Origin: Pseudomonas_T sp032052615
GTDB taxonomy: Bacteria > Pseudomonadota > Gammaproteobacteria > Pseudomonadales > Pseudomonadaceae
DNA length: 64,000 nucleotides
NCBI GenBank assembly: GCA_032052615.1
Contig: DAMBWF010000001.1
Span: 62,001-126,000, forward strand
Reading direction: 5' to 3'
Below are positions 1 to 9,019 of this stretch, one piece after another (the stretch's first letter is position 1; each line of letters starts with the position of its first letter). Both the position numbers and the translations under genes were made by a program. The notes below the pieces were generated by a model that worked only from the letters and a program-made list of their open reading frames with translations, searched no databases and was not told the DNA's origin.

Positions 1-1752
1 GCTGCCGCTGGCGACATAAATTTTCCGCTCTTCGTATTTCTTGGCGTTCAGCTTGCTCGCCGCGCGCCATTGCTCCGTGACGGTGGGGGAAACGCCCCGC
101 GTGCTACTGAAGGTCGTCTGGGTGCGGATCAGGTCGCCGCTCCACTGCTTGGAGCTGTCGAAGGTGGTTTGGTTGCCGTAACGGGTCAGGCCGGTGCCAT
201 CCGAGCTGACCTCGGAGCCCACCGCCGGGGCGGTCGCCGAGGTTTCCTGGGCATTGATGGAGGTCAGGATCTTCTCGAAGGCATTGACCAGGGCCTCGGG
301 CGTATCGGCGCTGAAGAACTGGCCCCGCGAGTCGATCGCGGCATGCCACAGGTCGTAGACGTTTTCAGCCTTGTCGTTGCCGACCGCTGGCCAGTTCTTC
401 GAACCGGCGAGCAGCTCGGCGATATTGGAATAGGTGCTGCCGCTCCAAGTCGGCGCGGAACTGCTGGTCAGCGAGTTGCCCAGGCCCAGGCCCACGGTGA
501 AGTTGACCAAGTGTTGCCAGGTGGCGGGGTCGTTGCGCGGGTCCCAGTATTCGGTGTCGCTGAGGTCGGCAGGATCGTCCGTGCTCTTGTTGACGAAGTT
601 CAAGGTCATCTTGACCTTGTTCTCAATGGCGGGCCGGGCGTCGGTCGCCCAGTAGTAGTAGGCCATATCGGCCAGGGTGCCGTTGTAATTGTCCCGATAA
701 GGCGCCCGGGGCGAGTAGCCGCGGCCGTCCGGCAGGGTAGTCGCTATCTCGTCCCGTGGGTTGGGAGAGTAGCCCGAGCCGGACACGCCGTTCCACATGC
801 CGTCGGTCATCATCACGTGATAACTGGCGCGGCAGGCGAAGGTCTTACCCTGGGCATCGACGAACATCGAGTTGTTGTTCTTCAGGTAGTTGCCCGCGCG
901 CTGCAAGGCGGCGTGCAGGGGCGTGCCCCCGGCGGGGTCGATCTTGGCGAGCCAGTTGAAGAAGTTGACCCGGTGCTGTTTGCTGAACTCCTTGACGCTG
1001 GCGTTATTGCAGGAGCCGCCGATGGCGCAGGTATTCAAGTTCTGCCAGTTGATCCGGATATTCTCGGGGAGCCGAGCGAAGGCCAGGTTGGCGGCCGTCT
1101 TGGTGGCCAGCAGGCGGTTGCGGTAGAACGAGTACCAGATGGCGAAGTTGGTTTCCTCGTCGCTCGACACGTATTGCAAGGTGTAGCAGGCATTCTTGTA
1201 GGAGGGCGGACTGGCTGGGCAGCCGTTCTTTACCGTGTAGGTGTAGTAGTGGGCTCGTCCGCTGCAATAGTCGTTGTCGGCGCAATAGTCCAAGTACACA
1301 ACATTGCCCCACCTATCGGTTCCCCATTGGGGACGGTAGCTGCTGTCCAGGTTGGTCGTGCCTTCAGCGGTGTCGTAGCCGTTGATCCAGGCCCGGGTGA
1401 AGCTCGGCGTGGCATAGTCGGTCACGACGATATTGTCACCCGACAGGCTGACCTTCTTGGGCAACTGATAGGTGTAGTTGGGGTTGTAGTACATCGGGTT
1501 GTAGGTGTTGGAGCGGGCCGCCCGATAGCCGCTCATGCCACCGATGGCATCGGGCGCATAGGCCCAGGCCATACTGCCCGAGTCGTCGAGCGTCAGCAGC
1601 AGGTTGGGGGAAACCCCCTCGGAGAGCATCAAGGGTTGCTGGCTGATGTCGAGTTTCGTGACGGCCGAGGCGCTTTGCGCCGAGAGCGTCATGGCCACGC
1701 CCAGCAGGAAGGCGATCGAACCTTTACCGGCAAAAGCAAATGTAGTGTTCAT
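1..1752 (-). CDS. pilY1: PilY1, type IV pilus tip adhesin/assembly protein (N-terminal 584 residues, runs off left edge)
   Basis: Open from ATG at 1752 to the window edge without a stop, so only about the first half of a family that is usually about 1,100-1,200 residues is present. Residues 1-30 form a signal peptide ending in a small-residue run before V31. A von Willebrand A-like domain follows, with a MIDAS-type D56-x-S58-x-S60 motif (context LTLDDSGSM), then Tyr/Asn/Trp-rich sequence and several paired cysteines typical of PilY1. The C-terminal beta-propeller lies outside the window. PilY1 sits at the pilus tip, primes pilus assembly with the minor pilins and has been linked to surface sensing in P. 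aeruginosa. The start lies 11 bases after the pilX stop with a GGA-type ribosome site, so it is the last visible gene of the fimU-pilV-pilW-pilX-pilY1 operon. Confidence 0.93.
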   Translation of the reverse strand, partial: MNTTFAFAGKGSIAFLLGVAMTLSAQSASAVTKLDISQQPLMLSEGVSPNLLLTLDDSGSMAWAYAPDAIGGMSGYRAARSNTYNPMYYNPNYTYQLPKKVSLSGDNIVVTDYATPSFTRAWINGYDTAEGTTNLDSSYRPQWGTDRWGNVVYLDYCADNDYCSGRAHYYTYTVKNGCPASPPSYKNACYTLQYVSSDEETNFAIWYSFYRNRLLATKTAANLAFARLPENIRINWQNLNTCAIGGSCNNASVKEFSKQHRVNFFNWLAKIDPAGGTPLHAALQRAGNYLKNNNSMFVDAQGKTFACRASYHVMMTDGMWNGVSGSGYSPNPRDEIATTLPDGRGYSPRAPYRDNYNGTLADMAYYYWATDARPAIENKVKMTLNFVNKSTDDPADLSDTEYWDPRNDPATWQHLVNFTVGLGLGNSLTSSSAPTWSGSTYSNIAELLAGSKNWPAVGNDKAENVYDLWHAAIDSRGQFFSADTPEALVNAFEKILTSINAQETSATAPAVGSEVSSDGTGLTRYGNQTTFDSSKQWSGDLIRTQTTFSSTRGVSPTVTEQWRAASKLNAKKYEERKIYVASGS

Positions 1753-1763
1753 TCGGTATTCCA

Positions 1764-2363
1764 TCACGAGCGCGGAGGATAGAAGCGGGCGTGGGTCGCT
1801 TGCAGATAGGTCAAGGCGTTGGCCTGGTTCACCGCCTTGCTGTTGCTTTCATAGAAGAACGTGACGTTCTCGCCCTTGAGAAAGCTGCCGTATTCGGGGT
1901 TCAGCGCCCGGCCTTGGTTATAGCCATCCGGAACCCGCATGGTGACCCAGGTGACTGTCTTGCCCGGTTCGGTACCGGTTTCCACCTCGGGGTCGCTGCC
2001 CTTGTAAGTCATCAGCATGGGGCCCTGGGACGGCTTGTCGTGAATCCCGTTGAGCTCGGCGTAGTCGGCGGTCAGGTAGACGCAGGGCATTCGACGATTG
2101 CTCTTGGCTTCCGCGCAATCCTTGGTCTCGCGCGGCGGCCTGTAGGAGCCCGGAAGTGTCCAGAAACGCCGCTGGCCTTCGCGCAGGCCCGCCTCCGCGG
2201 CGTTGTACAGACGTTTCTGTTCGAGAAAGCCTCCGGTGAGGCGGCTTTCCAACGTGACCTCGCGCATGTTGGACAAGGCGAGCAGGGTGACCACCAGCAG
2301 GAAGATCAGGCCAATCACCAGGGTGACGCCCCGTTGCCGAGGGGGAGGGGTGAATCGCTTCAT
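1764..2363 (-). CDS. pilX: PilX, type IV pilus minor pilin
   Basis: 199 residues. The N-terminus is a basic leader followed by a hydrophobic helix at about residues 13-33 (RGVTLVIGLIFLLVV), then the helix ending in YNAAEAGLREGQ that is characteristic of PilX N-terminal domains. Unlike classical pilins it has V rather than L/F after the cleavage glycine and no clear Glu at mature position 5, as is usual for PilX/GspK-like minor pilins. It is expected to be cleaved by PilD and to join the tip complex with FimU, PilV, PilW and PilY1. Its ATG overlaps the pilW stop (ATGA at 2360-2363), showing translational coupling. Confidence 0.92.
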   Translation of the reverse strand: MKRFTPPPRQRGVTLVIGLIFLLVVTLLALSNMREVTLESRLTGGFLEQKRLYNAAEAGLREGQRRFWTLPGSYRPPRETKDCAEAKSNRRMPCVYLTADYAELNGIHDKPSQGPMLMTYKGSDPEVETGTEPGKTVTWVTMRVPDGYNQGRALNPEYGSFLKGENVTFFYESNSKAVNQANALTYLQATHARFYPPRS

Positions 2364-3208
2364 GGCATCAGGTTCCTGAGGGTCTGGCTACTGCGAGACA
2401 ACTGATAGAGCTGCCCTTTGTCGGCCGCGCTGATCGCGGTCTTGTTGACGTCCCCGATTTCATACCACTGGTCCAGTACCGGTGGCGTATCGCGGCCCAG
2501 CCGGACGTTATTGTCGCTGGCGGCCAGGACATAAACTCGCAGGCTGCGAATAATATCGGTGTCCTTGAGTTCGGATGCCTTGCGGTAAGCATTGACCACC
2601 CGGTTGCTCTGCTTGTTGGCCTCGACGCCGTACTCGAGCTTGAAGTCGGCGAGGTTGGTGACCAGCTCGCCGGTTTGCCAGCCTTTGCCGTCGTCGGAGT
2701 TCTGCGCGCAGTACAAGGCTTTCTTGCCAGGGATGTAGCTGATCCGGGTCACCATGATCTTCTCCTCGGAGAAGTCGTTGTTTTTCCGGAAGGTATCGGT
2801 GTTCACGATGGGCACTTCGTTGCCCAGGCAATCGTGTTCGCCGCTGAAGGCGGTCTGGTAACGGACGCAGACACCGTATTCGCCGGTTTCCTTGGCCTTG
2901 GCCTTGACCACCGTCTCGCCCTCGGCGAAGTCCTCGCAATAAGCATCGGCGGCCTTGGAGCCGAACACCCCGGCGAAGTCATTGTCGGCCAGGCGACGAT
3001 AGCCGGCCTTGATGACTTGCTTCTCGATCAGCATGGCGGCGAAGCGGCTGTTTTCCTGGTTGCCGCCCTGGCCCTGCTGGAAGACGTAGCTGCGCTTGTT
3101 GTCCAGGTAAATCTGCGTGATGCCGAGGATCAGGAAGCTGCTGATGACCAGTGCGATCATCAGTTCGATGATGGACAGTCCGCGTTGGGCGTGAGTGTTC
3201 ATGGTCAT
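2360..3208 (-). CDS. pilW: PilW, type IV pilus minor pilin
   Basis: 282 residues. The class III prepilin signal reads QRG|LSIIELMIALVISS, with Glu at mature position 5, followed by a hydrophobic helix and the LDNKRSYVFQQGQG segment seen in PilW proteins. The frame stays open further upstream to 3352, but that extension is arginine/proline-rich out-of-frame pilV sequence. The ATG at 3208 overlaps the pilV stop as ATGA (3205-3208) and puts the prepilin motif at the N-terminus, so it is chosen; ATG at 3202 is the only close alternative. Role: minor pilin of the tip complex that initiates pilus assembly. Confidence 0.93.
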   Translation of the reverse strand: MTMNTHAQRGLSIIELMIALVISSFLILGITQIYLDNKRSYVFQQGQGGNQENSRFAAMLIEKQVIKAGYRRLADNDFAGVFGSKAADAYCEDFAEGETVVKAKAKETGEYGVCVRYQTAFSGEHDCLGNEVPIVNTDTFRKNNDFSEEKIMVTRISYIPGKKALYCAQNSDDGKGWQTGELVTNLADFKLEYGVEANKQSNRVVNAYRKASELKDTDIIRSLRVYVLAASDNNVRLGRDTPPVLDQWYEIGDVNKTAISAADKGQLYQLSRSSQTLRNLMP

Positions 3209-3738
3209 AGCTCGGTGCGGATGGTGTAAGTGCAGGTGGTATTGTCCGGATCCTTGTCCAGGCACTCGCCTTTCTTCACGACCCAGGCCAGCTGGATTTC
3301 GATGGCCGAGCCGTTGGCTGCATCGCAGGTGCCGGCGCTCGGGCTGCGGCACACATAGAACTGGTCCTTCAACAGGTCCTCGGCCCCCGGCAGGGTGGCG
3401 CTCGCCTGCTTCGCCCAGCAGGCGAGTTGCTTGGCGGGCTCGTCGGAGTACACGTCGGTGCTGGCGCAGGCGCCGAAAGCCTCGCCCTTCTGCTTGTAGA
3501 AGTCCGAACTGGCCTTGAGCTGGGCGCGGCTGTCGAGCAGGGCATCGGGGTTGCTGCGAATGATTTCCATCAGGTTGCTGGCCAGCAGAGCGGCGGCATT
3601 GCGCTGGACCGAATCCTGGGTGTACTGCACGGTCCTGCCTTGCAGGGCGACCATGCCGAGCACGCCCACGCAGACCAGCAGCAGGGTGACCATCACTTCG
3701 ATCAGGCTCAGCCCTTTTTGAGGGGTCATGTTCATCAT
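3205..3738 (-). CDS. pilV: PilV, type IV pilus minor pilin
   Basis: 177 residues. The prepilin motif QKG|LSLIEVMVTLLLV carries Glu at mature position 5 and is followed by GVLGMVALQGRTVQYTQ, the hallmark start of the PilV family (pilus modification/minor pilin). The C-terminal globular part has several cysteines (CASTD, CWAKQ, CRSP, CDAAN, CLDKD, CTYT) that could form disulfides in the periplasm. It overlaps fimU upstream (ATGA at 3735-3738) and pilW downstream by four bases. Expected partner of FimU, PilW, PilX and PilY1. Confidence 0.93.
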   Translation of the reverse strand: MMNMTPQKGLSLIEVMVTLLLVCVGVLGMVALQGRTVQYTQDSVQRNAAALLASNLMEIIRSNPDALLDSRAQLKASSDFYKQKGEAFGACASTDVYSDEPAKQLACWAKQASATLPGAEDLLKDQFYVCRSPSAGTCDAANGSAIEIQLAWVVKKGECLDKDPDNTTCTYTIRTEL

Positions 3739-4241
3739 GGCGAGCAGCTACTCATGGTGGCGGCGTTGTCCTTGGTCTTGCCCCGGTTCCACAGGCGCAC
3801 GCTGCCGCTCACGTCCACGGTCAGGGTGAGGCCGTTGGCGGCGCCGTTGCTGCCGCAGAACACGATGGTGGTGGCGGGTGCCTTGGTGGTGCCGTTGGGG
3901 TAGAAGGTCACGGCGGCCTGGCTGGACTGGATGGTGACCGAGCCCATGTCCACGGCGGTGTTCACCAGGCGGAGCGCCGTGCTGTCCGCTTTGTCGCAGA
4001 GCGGCTTGACGGAAATCTTGCCCTCGTCGAAGCACACCGTGAGGGTGCTGCGGTTGGCGGCCGCCGTGCCGCGGGCGAATTGCAGGAGCCCGTAGATTTC
4101 GCCGGCCGCGGCCTGGGTGTGGTTATTGCTAACGAACGACATGAGGTTGGGCACGGCGATCGCCGAAAAGATGGCCACCAACCCCACGACGATCATCAGC
4201 TCCGTCAAGGTGAAGCCGGAAGAGTGCGTTATACGTTTCAT
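3735..4241 (-). CDS. fimU: FimU, GspH/FimT-type minor pilin
   Basis: 168 residues. Prepilin signal SSG|FTLTELMIVVGLVAIFSAIAVP with Glu at mature position 5, then NNHTQAAAGEIYGLLQFARGTAAANRS, the conserved GspH/FimT core. The frame is open upstream to about 5102, but only the ATG at 4241 places the leader correctly. It is first in the minor-pilin operon and its stop overlaps pilV. In P. aeruginosa FimU links the tip complex to the PilA fibre. Three cysteines near the end (CFDEG, CDKAD, CGSNG) and CSP at the C-terminus probably form disulfides. The 104 bases upstream to fimT are the likely promoter region, but I could not identify a convincing AlgR site there. Confidence 0.9.
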   Translation of the reverse strand: MKRITHSSGFTLTELMIVVGLVAIFSAIAVPNLMSFVSNNHTQAAAGEIYGLLQFARGTAAANRSTLTVCFDEGKISVKPLCDKADSTALRLVNTAVDMGSVTIQSSQAAVTFYPNGTTKAPATTIVFCGSNGAANGLTLTVDVSGSVRLWNRGKTKDNAATMSSCSP

Positions 4242-4345
4242 GGAAACATCCCAGACAACTCGAGGCGATGATGCGACAAGCGCGGGAGCCTGTCTTCCTT
4301 CGAGGGGATGACCGGAGCGCAACGGGCGATGGCTGGTGGCGCCGA

Positions 4346-4846
4346 TTAGTGACAACTCGCCTCGAGGTCCTCGCCGCTCAGGCGTTCGGGCCGGACCCGT
4401 CCCTGACGGTTGAGCACCAGCGCTCGGCCCTCCCGGCCCTTCGCATCGCACAGGGTGAAGCGCCCGTTCCCCGTCAGCGTACCGTTGCGCTGGAAACGCA
4501 GGCGCGGCGTGAAACCTTGCCAAGCCAGCCCGAGCGGGGTTTCCATGCGGTATTGCGCGATGGTTTGATCCGAGTCGGCATAGCGGACCAGCCAGCCGTG
4601 GTTCCATTGCTCGTCGCAGGTCGACCCGTCCGCCGAGCCGCACACTTCGATCTCCCGGTTGCGCAGCACGCTGGTGAGCCGGGCATCCTGCAAGTGGGCG
4701 TACAGCAGGTCGCGCAGGGTGTCCAGGCGCGTTCGTTCGATCCACTGGCCGAAGGCGGGCAGCCCGACGCCGGCGAAGATGGACAGGAGGGCAATGCAGG
4801 CGAGGAGTTCGATGAGGCTGAGCCCCGGCTGGCGAGCGTGGTTCAT
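4346..4846 (-). CDS. fimT: FimT, GspH/FimT-type pseudopilin
   Basis: 166 residues. Prepilin motif RQPG|LSLIELLACIALLSIFAGVGLP with Glu at mature position 5, then the FimT-like core RLDTLRDLLYAHLQDARLTSVLRNREIEVCGS. ATG at 4846 is preferred to an in-frame ATG at 4888 because it is preceded by AAGGA at good spacing and puts the leader at the N-terminus. It is separated from fimU by about 100 bases, as in P. aeruginosa, where fimT is outside the main operon. FimT proteins of other bacteria have been linked to DNA binding by competence pili; nothing in this sequence alone proves that here. Confidence 0.87.
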   Translation of the reverse strand: MNHARQPGLSLIELLACIALLSIFAGVGLPAFGQWIERTRLDTLRDLLYAHLQDARLTSVLRNREIEVCGSADGSTCDEQWNHGWLVRYADSDQTIAQYRMETPLGLAWQGFTPRLRFQRNGTLTGNGRFTLCDAKGREGRALVLNRQGRVRPERLSGEDLEASCH

Positions 4847-4965
4847 GGCACGTCCTTGTGCTTGAAGGTTGAAGGAGGCGGCATCCATGCCGCCCTGTTG
4901 GTTCTAGCGCGCCTCGTGCGCCTGTCAACGCGGCGGAGTGACCGGCCGCACAAAAGTGAGAAGAG

Positions 4966-6057
4966 ATGACGAAAATCGTGGTGGTGGGGGGTGGCGTCAT
5001 CGGCCTGTTGTCGGCCTGGACCCTGGCCCGTGACGGCGCGACGGTGGAGCTGGTGGAGCGAGGCGAGACCGGTCGGGAGGCGTCCTGGGCGGGTGGAGGC
5101 ATCGTCTCGCCGCTCTACCCGTGGCGCTACAGCCCGGCGGTGACCGCGCTGTCGGAGTGGTCTCAGGCGTTCTATCCCGCCCTGGCGGAGCGGCTGTTGG
5201 CCGAGGTCGGCCTCGACCCCGAGGTGCACGTCACCGGTCTGTACTGGCTGGATTTGGAGGACGAGGCTCAGGCGCTGGCCTGGGGCGAGGCTCGCGGTCT
5301 GAGGCCGGTGCCCATGGCGCGCGTCCACGCCGCGGTGCCGCCGCTAGGGCACGGGTTCGCCCGCGCCGTCCACCTGCCGGACGTGGCCAACGTGCGCAAC
5401 CCGCGTCTTGCCCAGGCCCTGCGAGCGGCGCTCGAGGCACTGCCGAACGTGACGGTTCGCGAGCATCAGGAGGTGATCGGCCTGCTGGAGCGGGGAGGGC
5501 GGATACATGGCGTGCGCACGCCCGCCGGCTCATGGGAAGGAGACGCCGTGGTGGTCGCCGCCGGTGCCTGGAGCGGCGATCTGCTGGCGCCACTGGGCGT
5601 GACGCTGCCGGTAGAGCCGGTCAAGGGCCAGATGATCCTTTATCGGTGCGCGGCGGGTTTCCTCGGCAGCATGGTGCTGGCCAAGGGGCGCTATGCCATT
5701 CCGCGCCGTGACGGTCATGTCCTGGTGGGCAGCACCTTGGAGCACGCCGGTTACGACAAGACGCCCACCGAGGAGGCCCTGGCCAGCTTGCGCTCGACGG
5801 CGGAGGACTTGATCCCGGCCTTGGCCACGGCGCCGGTGATCCGGCAGTGGGCCGGGCTGCGGCCCGGCTCTCCCGAGGGTGTTCCCTTCATCGGCGACGT
5901 ACCGGGGTACGACGGGCTTTGGGTGAACAGCGGGCATTACCGCAATGGCCTGGTATTGGCGCCGGCCTCCTGTCGATTGCTGGCGGACCTGCTGCAGGGG
6001 CGCGCGCCGGTGATCGACCCGGCGCCCTATGCGCTGGAGGGGCGCCTGGTGGCCTGA
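4966..6057 (+). CDS. thiO: Glycine oxidase ThiO (FAD-dependent)
   Basis: 363 residues, the normal length for ThiO. The N-terminus is a Rossmann FAD-binding fold (VVGGGVIGLLSAWTLARDG, then E at the end of strand 2), followed by REASWAGGGIVSPLYPWRYS, the segment that distinguishes ThiO from DadA-type oxidases. Near the C-terminus WAGLRPGSPEGVPFIGDVPG and NSGHYRNGLVLAPAS match the substrate/flavin-binding end of the family. The enzyme oxidises glycine to dehydroglycine (iminoglycine) for thiazole formation in thiamine synthesis. The neighbours are pilus genes, and the order pilR-thiO-fimT is conserved in Pseudomonas without a known functional link. Ribosome site AGAAGAG precedes the ATG. Confidence 0.9.
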   Translation: MTKIVVVGGGVIGLLSAWTLARDGATVELVERGETGREASWAGGGIVSPLYPWRYSPAVTALSEWSQAFYPALAERLLAEVGLDPEVHVTGLYWLDLEDEAQALAWGEARGLRPVPMARVHAAVPPLGHGFARAVHLPDVANVRNPRLAQALRAALEALPNVTVREHQEVIGLLERGGRIHGVRTPAGSWEGDAVVVAAGAWSGDLLAPLGVTLPVEPVKGQMILYRCAAGFLGSMVLAKGRYAIPRRDGHVLVGSTLEHAGYDKTPTEEALASLRSTAEDLIPALATAPVIRQWAGLRPGSPEGVPFIGDVPGYDGLWVNSGHYRNGLVLAPASCRLLADLLQGRAPVIDPAPYALEGRLVA

Positions 6058-6080
6058 CGGGGGAAGGAGTCGTCCGGCCT

Positions 6081-7421
6081 TCAGTCGATGCCAAGCTTCT
6101 TCAGGCGATAGCGCATCGAGCGAAAGGTCAGGCCCAGCCGCTGGGCCGCCGCCGTGCGGTTCCAGCGGGTTTCCTCCAGGGCCTGCATGATCAGTTTGCG
6201 CTCGATGTCTTCCAGGTAGTCCTCGATGTTGTCCACCTGGGCCAAGGACGCCTCACCCCCTTCGACGGCACAGGGCGCATCGGCCAGGCGCAGGTCCTGC
6301 TGGGTGATGCGGTCCTCCTCGCACAGGGTGTAGGCCCGCTCCAGCATGTTCTCCAGTTCTCGCACGTTGCCGGGGAAGCGGTAGTGCTTGAGCTTTTCCA
6401 GGGCCTCGGAAGTCAATTCGGCGGGACTCAGCCCGCTGTCCGCCGCCAGGCGCTTGAGCATCGCCTCGGCCAGCAGCGGGATGTCCTCGCGACGCTCCCG
6501 CAGGGGCGGCACGCGCAGTTCGATCACGTTGAGCCGGTAGTAAAGGTCCTGGCGGAAACGCCCGGCGGCGACCTCCGCCGCCAGGTCCTTGTGGGTGGCG
6601 CTGAGGATGCGCACATCCACCACCTGTTCCTGCTGGCCGCCCACGGTGCGAACGGCCTTTTCCTGGATCGCCCGCAGCAGCTTGACCTGCATCGGCAGGG
6701 GCAGGTCCGCCACTTCGTCGAGGAACAGGGTGCCGCCATGGGCGGCCTGGAACAGGCCCTGCTTGTCCTCGATGGCACCGGTGAAGCTGCCCTTCTTGTG
6801 GCCGAAGAATTCACTCTCCATCAGCTCCGAGGGAATCGCCCCGCAGTTCACCGGTACGAACGGCTGCTCGGCCCGGGGGCCCTGTTCGTGGATCAGCCGC
6901 GCCACCAGCTCCTTGCCGCTGCCGGATTCGCCGCTGATGTACACCGGTGCCTGGCTGCGGGCCAGCTTGTGCACCTGCTTGCGCAGGTCGCGCATGGGAG
7001 GCGAGTCGCCCAGCAGGCGGCTGTCTTCGGTGCCCTCGGCGCCACCATGGCTTCGCAAGCGCAGGGCGGTGGCCACCAGTTCGCGCAGGCGGCCGAGGTC
7101 CACCGGCTTGGTGAGGAAGTCGAAGGCGCCGGCCTTGAGCGCGTTGATCGCAGTCTCCAGACTGCCGTAGGCGGTGATCATCGCCACCGGGACCTGGGGA
7201 TGGCGCTGCTGGATGTGCTGAACCAGGTCCAGGCCGCTGCCATCCGGTAGGCGCATGTCGGTCAGGCACAGGTCGAACGGCTCGCGGGCCAGCCATTCGC
7301 GGGCTTCCTTGACGTTGCGGGCGCTACGGGTGTCGAGCTTCATCCGGCCAAGGGTGATTTCCAGCAGCTCGCGGATATCGGGTTCGTCGTCGACGATCAG
7401 GGCTCTCTGGCGAGTGGTCAT
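6081..7421 (-). CDS. pilR: PilR, sigma-54-dependent response regulator
   Basis: 446 residues. Receiver domain 1-120 with acidic pocket D11/D12, phospho-acceptor D55 and K105; AAA+ domain with Walker A GESGSGKE at 164-171, sigma-54 contact loop GSFTGA (the PilR form of GAFTGA) and Walker B GGTLFLDEVADL; C-terminal Fis-type helix-turn-helix (WNRTAAAQRLGLTFRSMRYRLKKL). It activates pilA transcription with sigma-54, and a matching promoter is present at 29065-29080. ATG at 7421 is chosen over an upstream in-frame start at 7523 because the receiver fold begins there (MTTRQRALIVDDEP). It begins two bases after the pilS stop, so pilS-pilR are co-transcribed. Confidence 0.95.
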   Translation of the reverse strand: MTTRQRALIVDDEPDIRELLEITLGRMKLDTRSARNVKEAREWLAREPFDLCLTDMRLPDGSGLDLVQHIQQRHPQVPVAMITAYGSLETAINALKAGAFDFLTKPVDLGRLRELVATALRLRSHGGAEGTEDSRLLGDSPPMRDLRKQVHKLARSQAPVYISGESGSGKELVARLIHEQGPRAEQPFVPVNCGAIPSELMESEFFGHKKGSFTGAIEDKQGLFQAAHGGTLFLDEVADLPLPMQVKLLRAIQEKAVRTVGGQQEQVVDVRILSATHKDLAAEVAAGRFRQDLYYRLNVIELRVPPLRERREDIPLLAEAMLKRLAADSGLSPAELTSEALEKLKHYRFPGNVRELENMLERAYTLCEEDRITQQDLRLADAPCAVEGGEASLAQVDNIEDYLEDIERKLIMQALEETRWNRTAAAQRLGLTFRSMRYRLKKLGID

Positions 7422-7423
7422 GG

Positions 7424-9019
7424 TCAGCTCAACTTGCGCGGATGGGCGAAGGTGATGCGGAAACAACTGCCGGTTTCGCCTTCGCGGGGTTTGTAATCGA
7501 GGCGAGCCTGGTTGCTTTCGCACAGCTCCCGGGAAATGTACAGGCCCAGCCCGGTTCCCTTGTTCTCGGTGGTGTGGAACGGTTCGAACAAGTGTTGCAG
7601 GTGTTCGGCCGCCACGCCGGGGCCGTCGTCGAGAACTTCCAGCACCGGCAGGTCGCTGTCCGGGTCGCGAAACAGCCGCAGCCAGACCTGGCCCCGTGGG
7701 TTGCGCTGGGCGCTGTAGCGCAGGCCGTTGGTCACCAGGTTGGTCAAGACCTGGGTGAGCTGGTGCGGGTCCATGCGGGTTTGCACGGTTCCGTGGCCGG
7801 TGATCAGGTGCAGCGTCTGGTTGGGGCCGGCCGAGGAGCGGAACTCGCTGGCGAAGCGGTGCAGCCAGTATTTCAGATCGAGCAACTGGGGTTCGGCCTG
7901 GCGCCGCCGTGACAGTTGCAGCACGTTCTCGATGATCAGGTTCATGCGCCGGGAGTGATCCTGGATGATCTGGGCGAGGCGCCGGTCGGCCGGCGGCAAC
8001 TCATCCGATTCCTGCAACAATTGCGCGGCATGGCTGATGGCCCCGAGGGGGTTGCGAATCTCGTGGGCGATGCCGGCGGTGAGGCGCCCCAGGGACGCCA
8101 GCTTGAGCTGCTGGGCCTGCTGGGTGACCTGGGACACGTCTTCGAGGAACACCAGAGTGTGCTTCTGCTCGCCGCGGTCCAGCGCGATGAAGCTGGGTTG
8201 CAGGACCGGAGACTCGGCGCCCACCTGAAGGGTCTGGGGACGTAGCGCGGGGTTTCGCAGCCAGTCCTGCAAGCGTTTGATCAACTCGGGGCAATGAGGG
8301 TCGAGGATCTTCCCCGCCAGCGCCTCCTGGCCGAGCATGCCTTGGGCGCCTTCGTTGGCCAGCAGCACCCGGTGCAGGTCGTCGAGCACCAGGATGCCGG
8401 TGCGCATGCGCTGCAGGATCAAGGCGTTGAGCGCCTCCAGGTTGGCGACGTCGGTGGCCCGCTGCTGGGCAAGGGTCTCGCTGAGTTGCAGGCGCTTGGT
8501 GAGCCCCTGGATGAACAGCGCGGCGGCGAAGCACAGCGCGCCGAGGGCGCCGGCCTGCAAATACTGGCTGGCCGCCGTGGGGCGGCTCAGGCTCATGTAG
8601 AAGGTCAGGTAGATCAGGCCGATGGCCGCCACGGCGGCGATGAGCAGGCCGATGCGCCCGCGCAGCAGGATATTGGCGATGGCCACCGCGACGATCATCA
8701 GGTTGCCGATGCCGCTGGGCGTGCCGCCCGCCGCGTAGAACAGTGCCGACAGCAGGATCATGTCCACCAGCGCGAGGCTGAAGACCTGCACCAGGCTGCG
8801 GGGGCGGCGCACCAGCAAGGCCACCACCGCATTGAAGATCAGGTAGAACCAACTGCCGTAGCGAAACAGCTCTTCCTGCATCAGTTCCAGGAGCTGGTTG
8901 TCCAGGTCGCTGGAGATCAGCAGGACCAGCGCGAGGCCGATGACCAGTCGGTAGAGGTGATACAGGCGGATGATCCGCTGCCCCTGGGGGCTCGCCAGGG
9001 ACAGGCCGTCAGGGTTCAC
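7424..9019 (-). CDS. pilS: PilS, membrane sensor histidine kinase
   Basis: 531 residues starting at GTG 9019. About six hydrophobic segments lie between residues 20 and 172, followed by a PAS-like linker (about 195-300). The HisKA domain has the phospho-acceptor H319 in GIAHEIRNPLGAISHAAQLL. The ATPase domain has the N box (NLVTNGLRYS), G1 (DDGPGV) and G2 (GTGLGLYIS). In P. aeruginosa PilS interacts with PilA in the inner membrane and controls PilR so that pilin supply is autoregulated. The start overlaps the end of the small zinc-ribbon gene by 11 bases. Confidence 0.94.
   Translation of the reverse strand: MNPDGLSLASPQGQRIIRLYHLYRLVIGLALVLLISSDLDNQLLELMQEELFRYGSWFYLIFNAVVALLVRRPRSLVQVFSLALVDMILLSALFYAAGGTPSGIGNLMIVAVAIANILLRGRIGLLIAAVAAIGLIYLTFYMSLSRPTAASQYLQAGALGALCFAAALFIQGLTKRLQLSETLAQQRATDVANLEALNALILQRMRTGILVLDDLHRVLLANEGAQGMLGQEALAGKILDPHCPELIKRLQDWLRNPALRPQTLQVGAESPVLQPSFIALDRGEQKHTLVFLEDVSQVTQQAQQLKLASLGRLTAGIAHEIRNPLGAISHAAQLLQESDELPPADRRLAQIIQDHSRRMNLIIENVLQLSRRRQAEPQLLDLKYWLHRFASEFRSSAGPNQTLHLITGHGTVQTRMDPHQLTQVLTNLVTNGLRYSAQRNPRGQVWLRLFRDPDSDLPVLEVLDDGPGVAAEHLQHLFEPFHTTENKGTGLGLYISRELCESNQARLDYKPREGETGSCFRITFAHPRKLS

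Noticed and set aside
70..1782. Long plus-strand frame (570 codons) opposite pilY1
   Set aside because: Its translation is low-complexity Gly/Val/Arg sequence typical of the antisense frame of a high-GC gene, while the minus strand encodes a clear PilY1 with signal peptide and MIDAS motif.
3735..5102. Very long fimU reading frame starting near 5102
   Set aside because: The prepilin leader must be N-terminal, so the true start is 4241; the upstream part is antisense/out-of-frame sequence over fimT.
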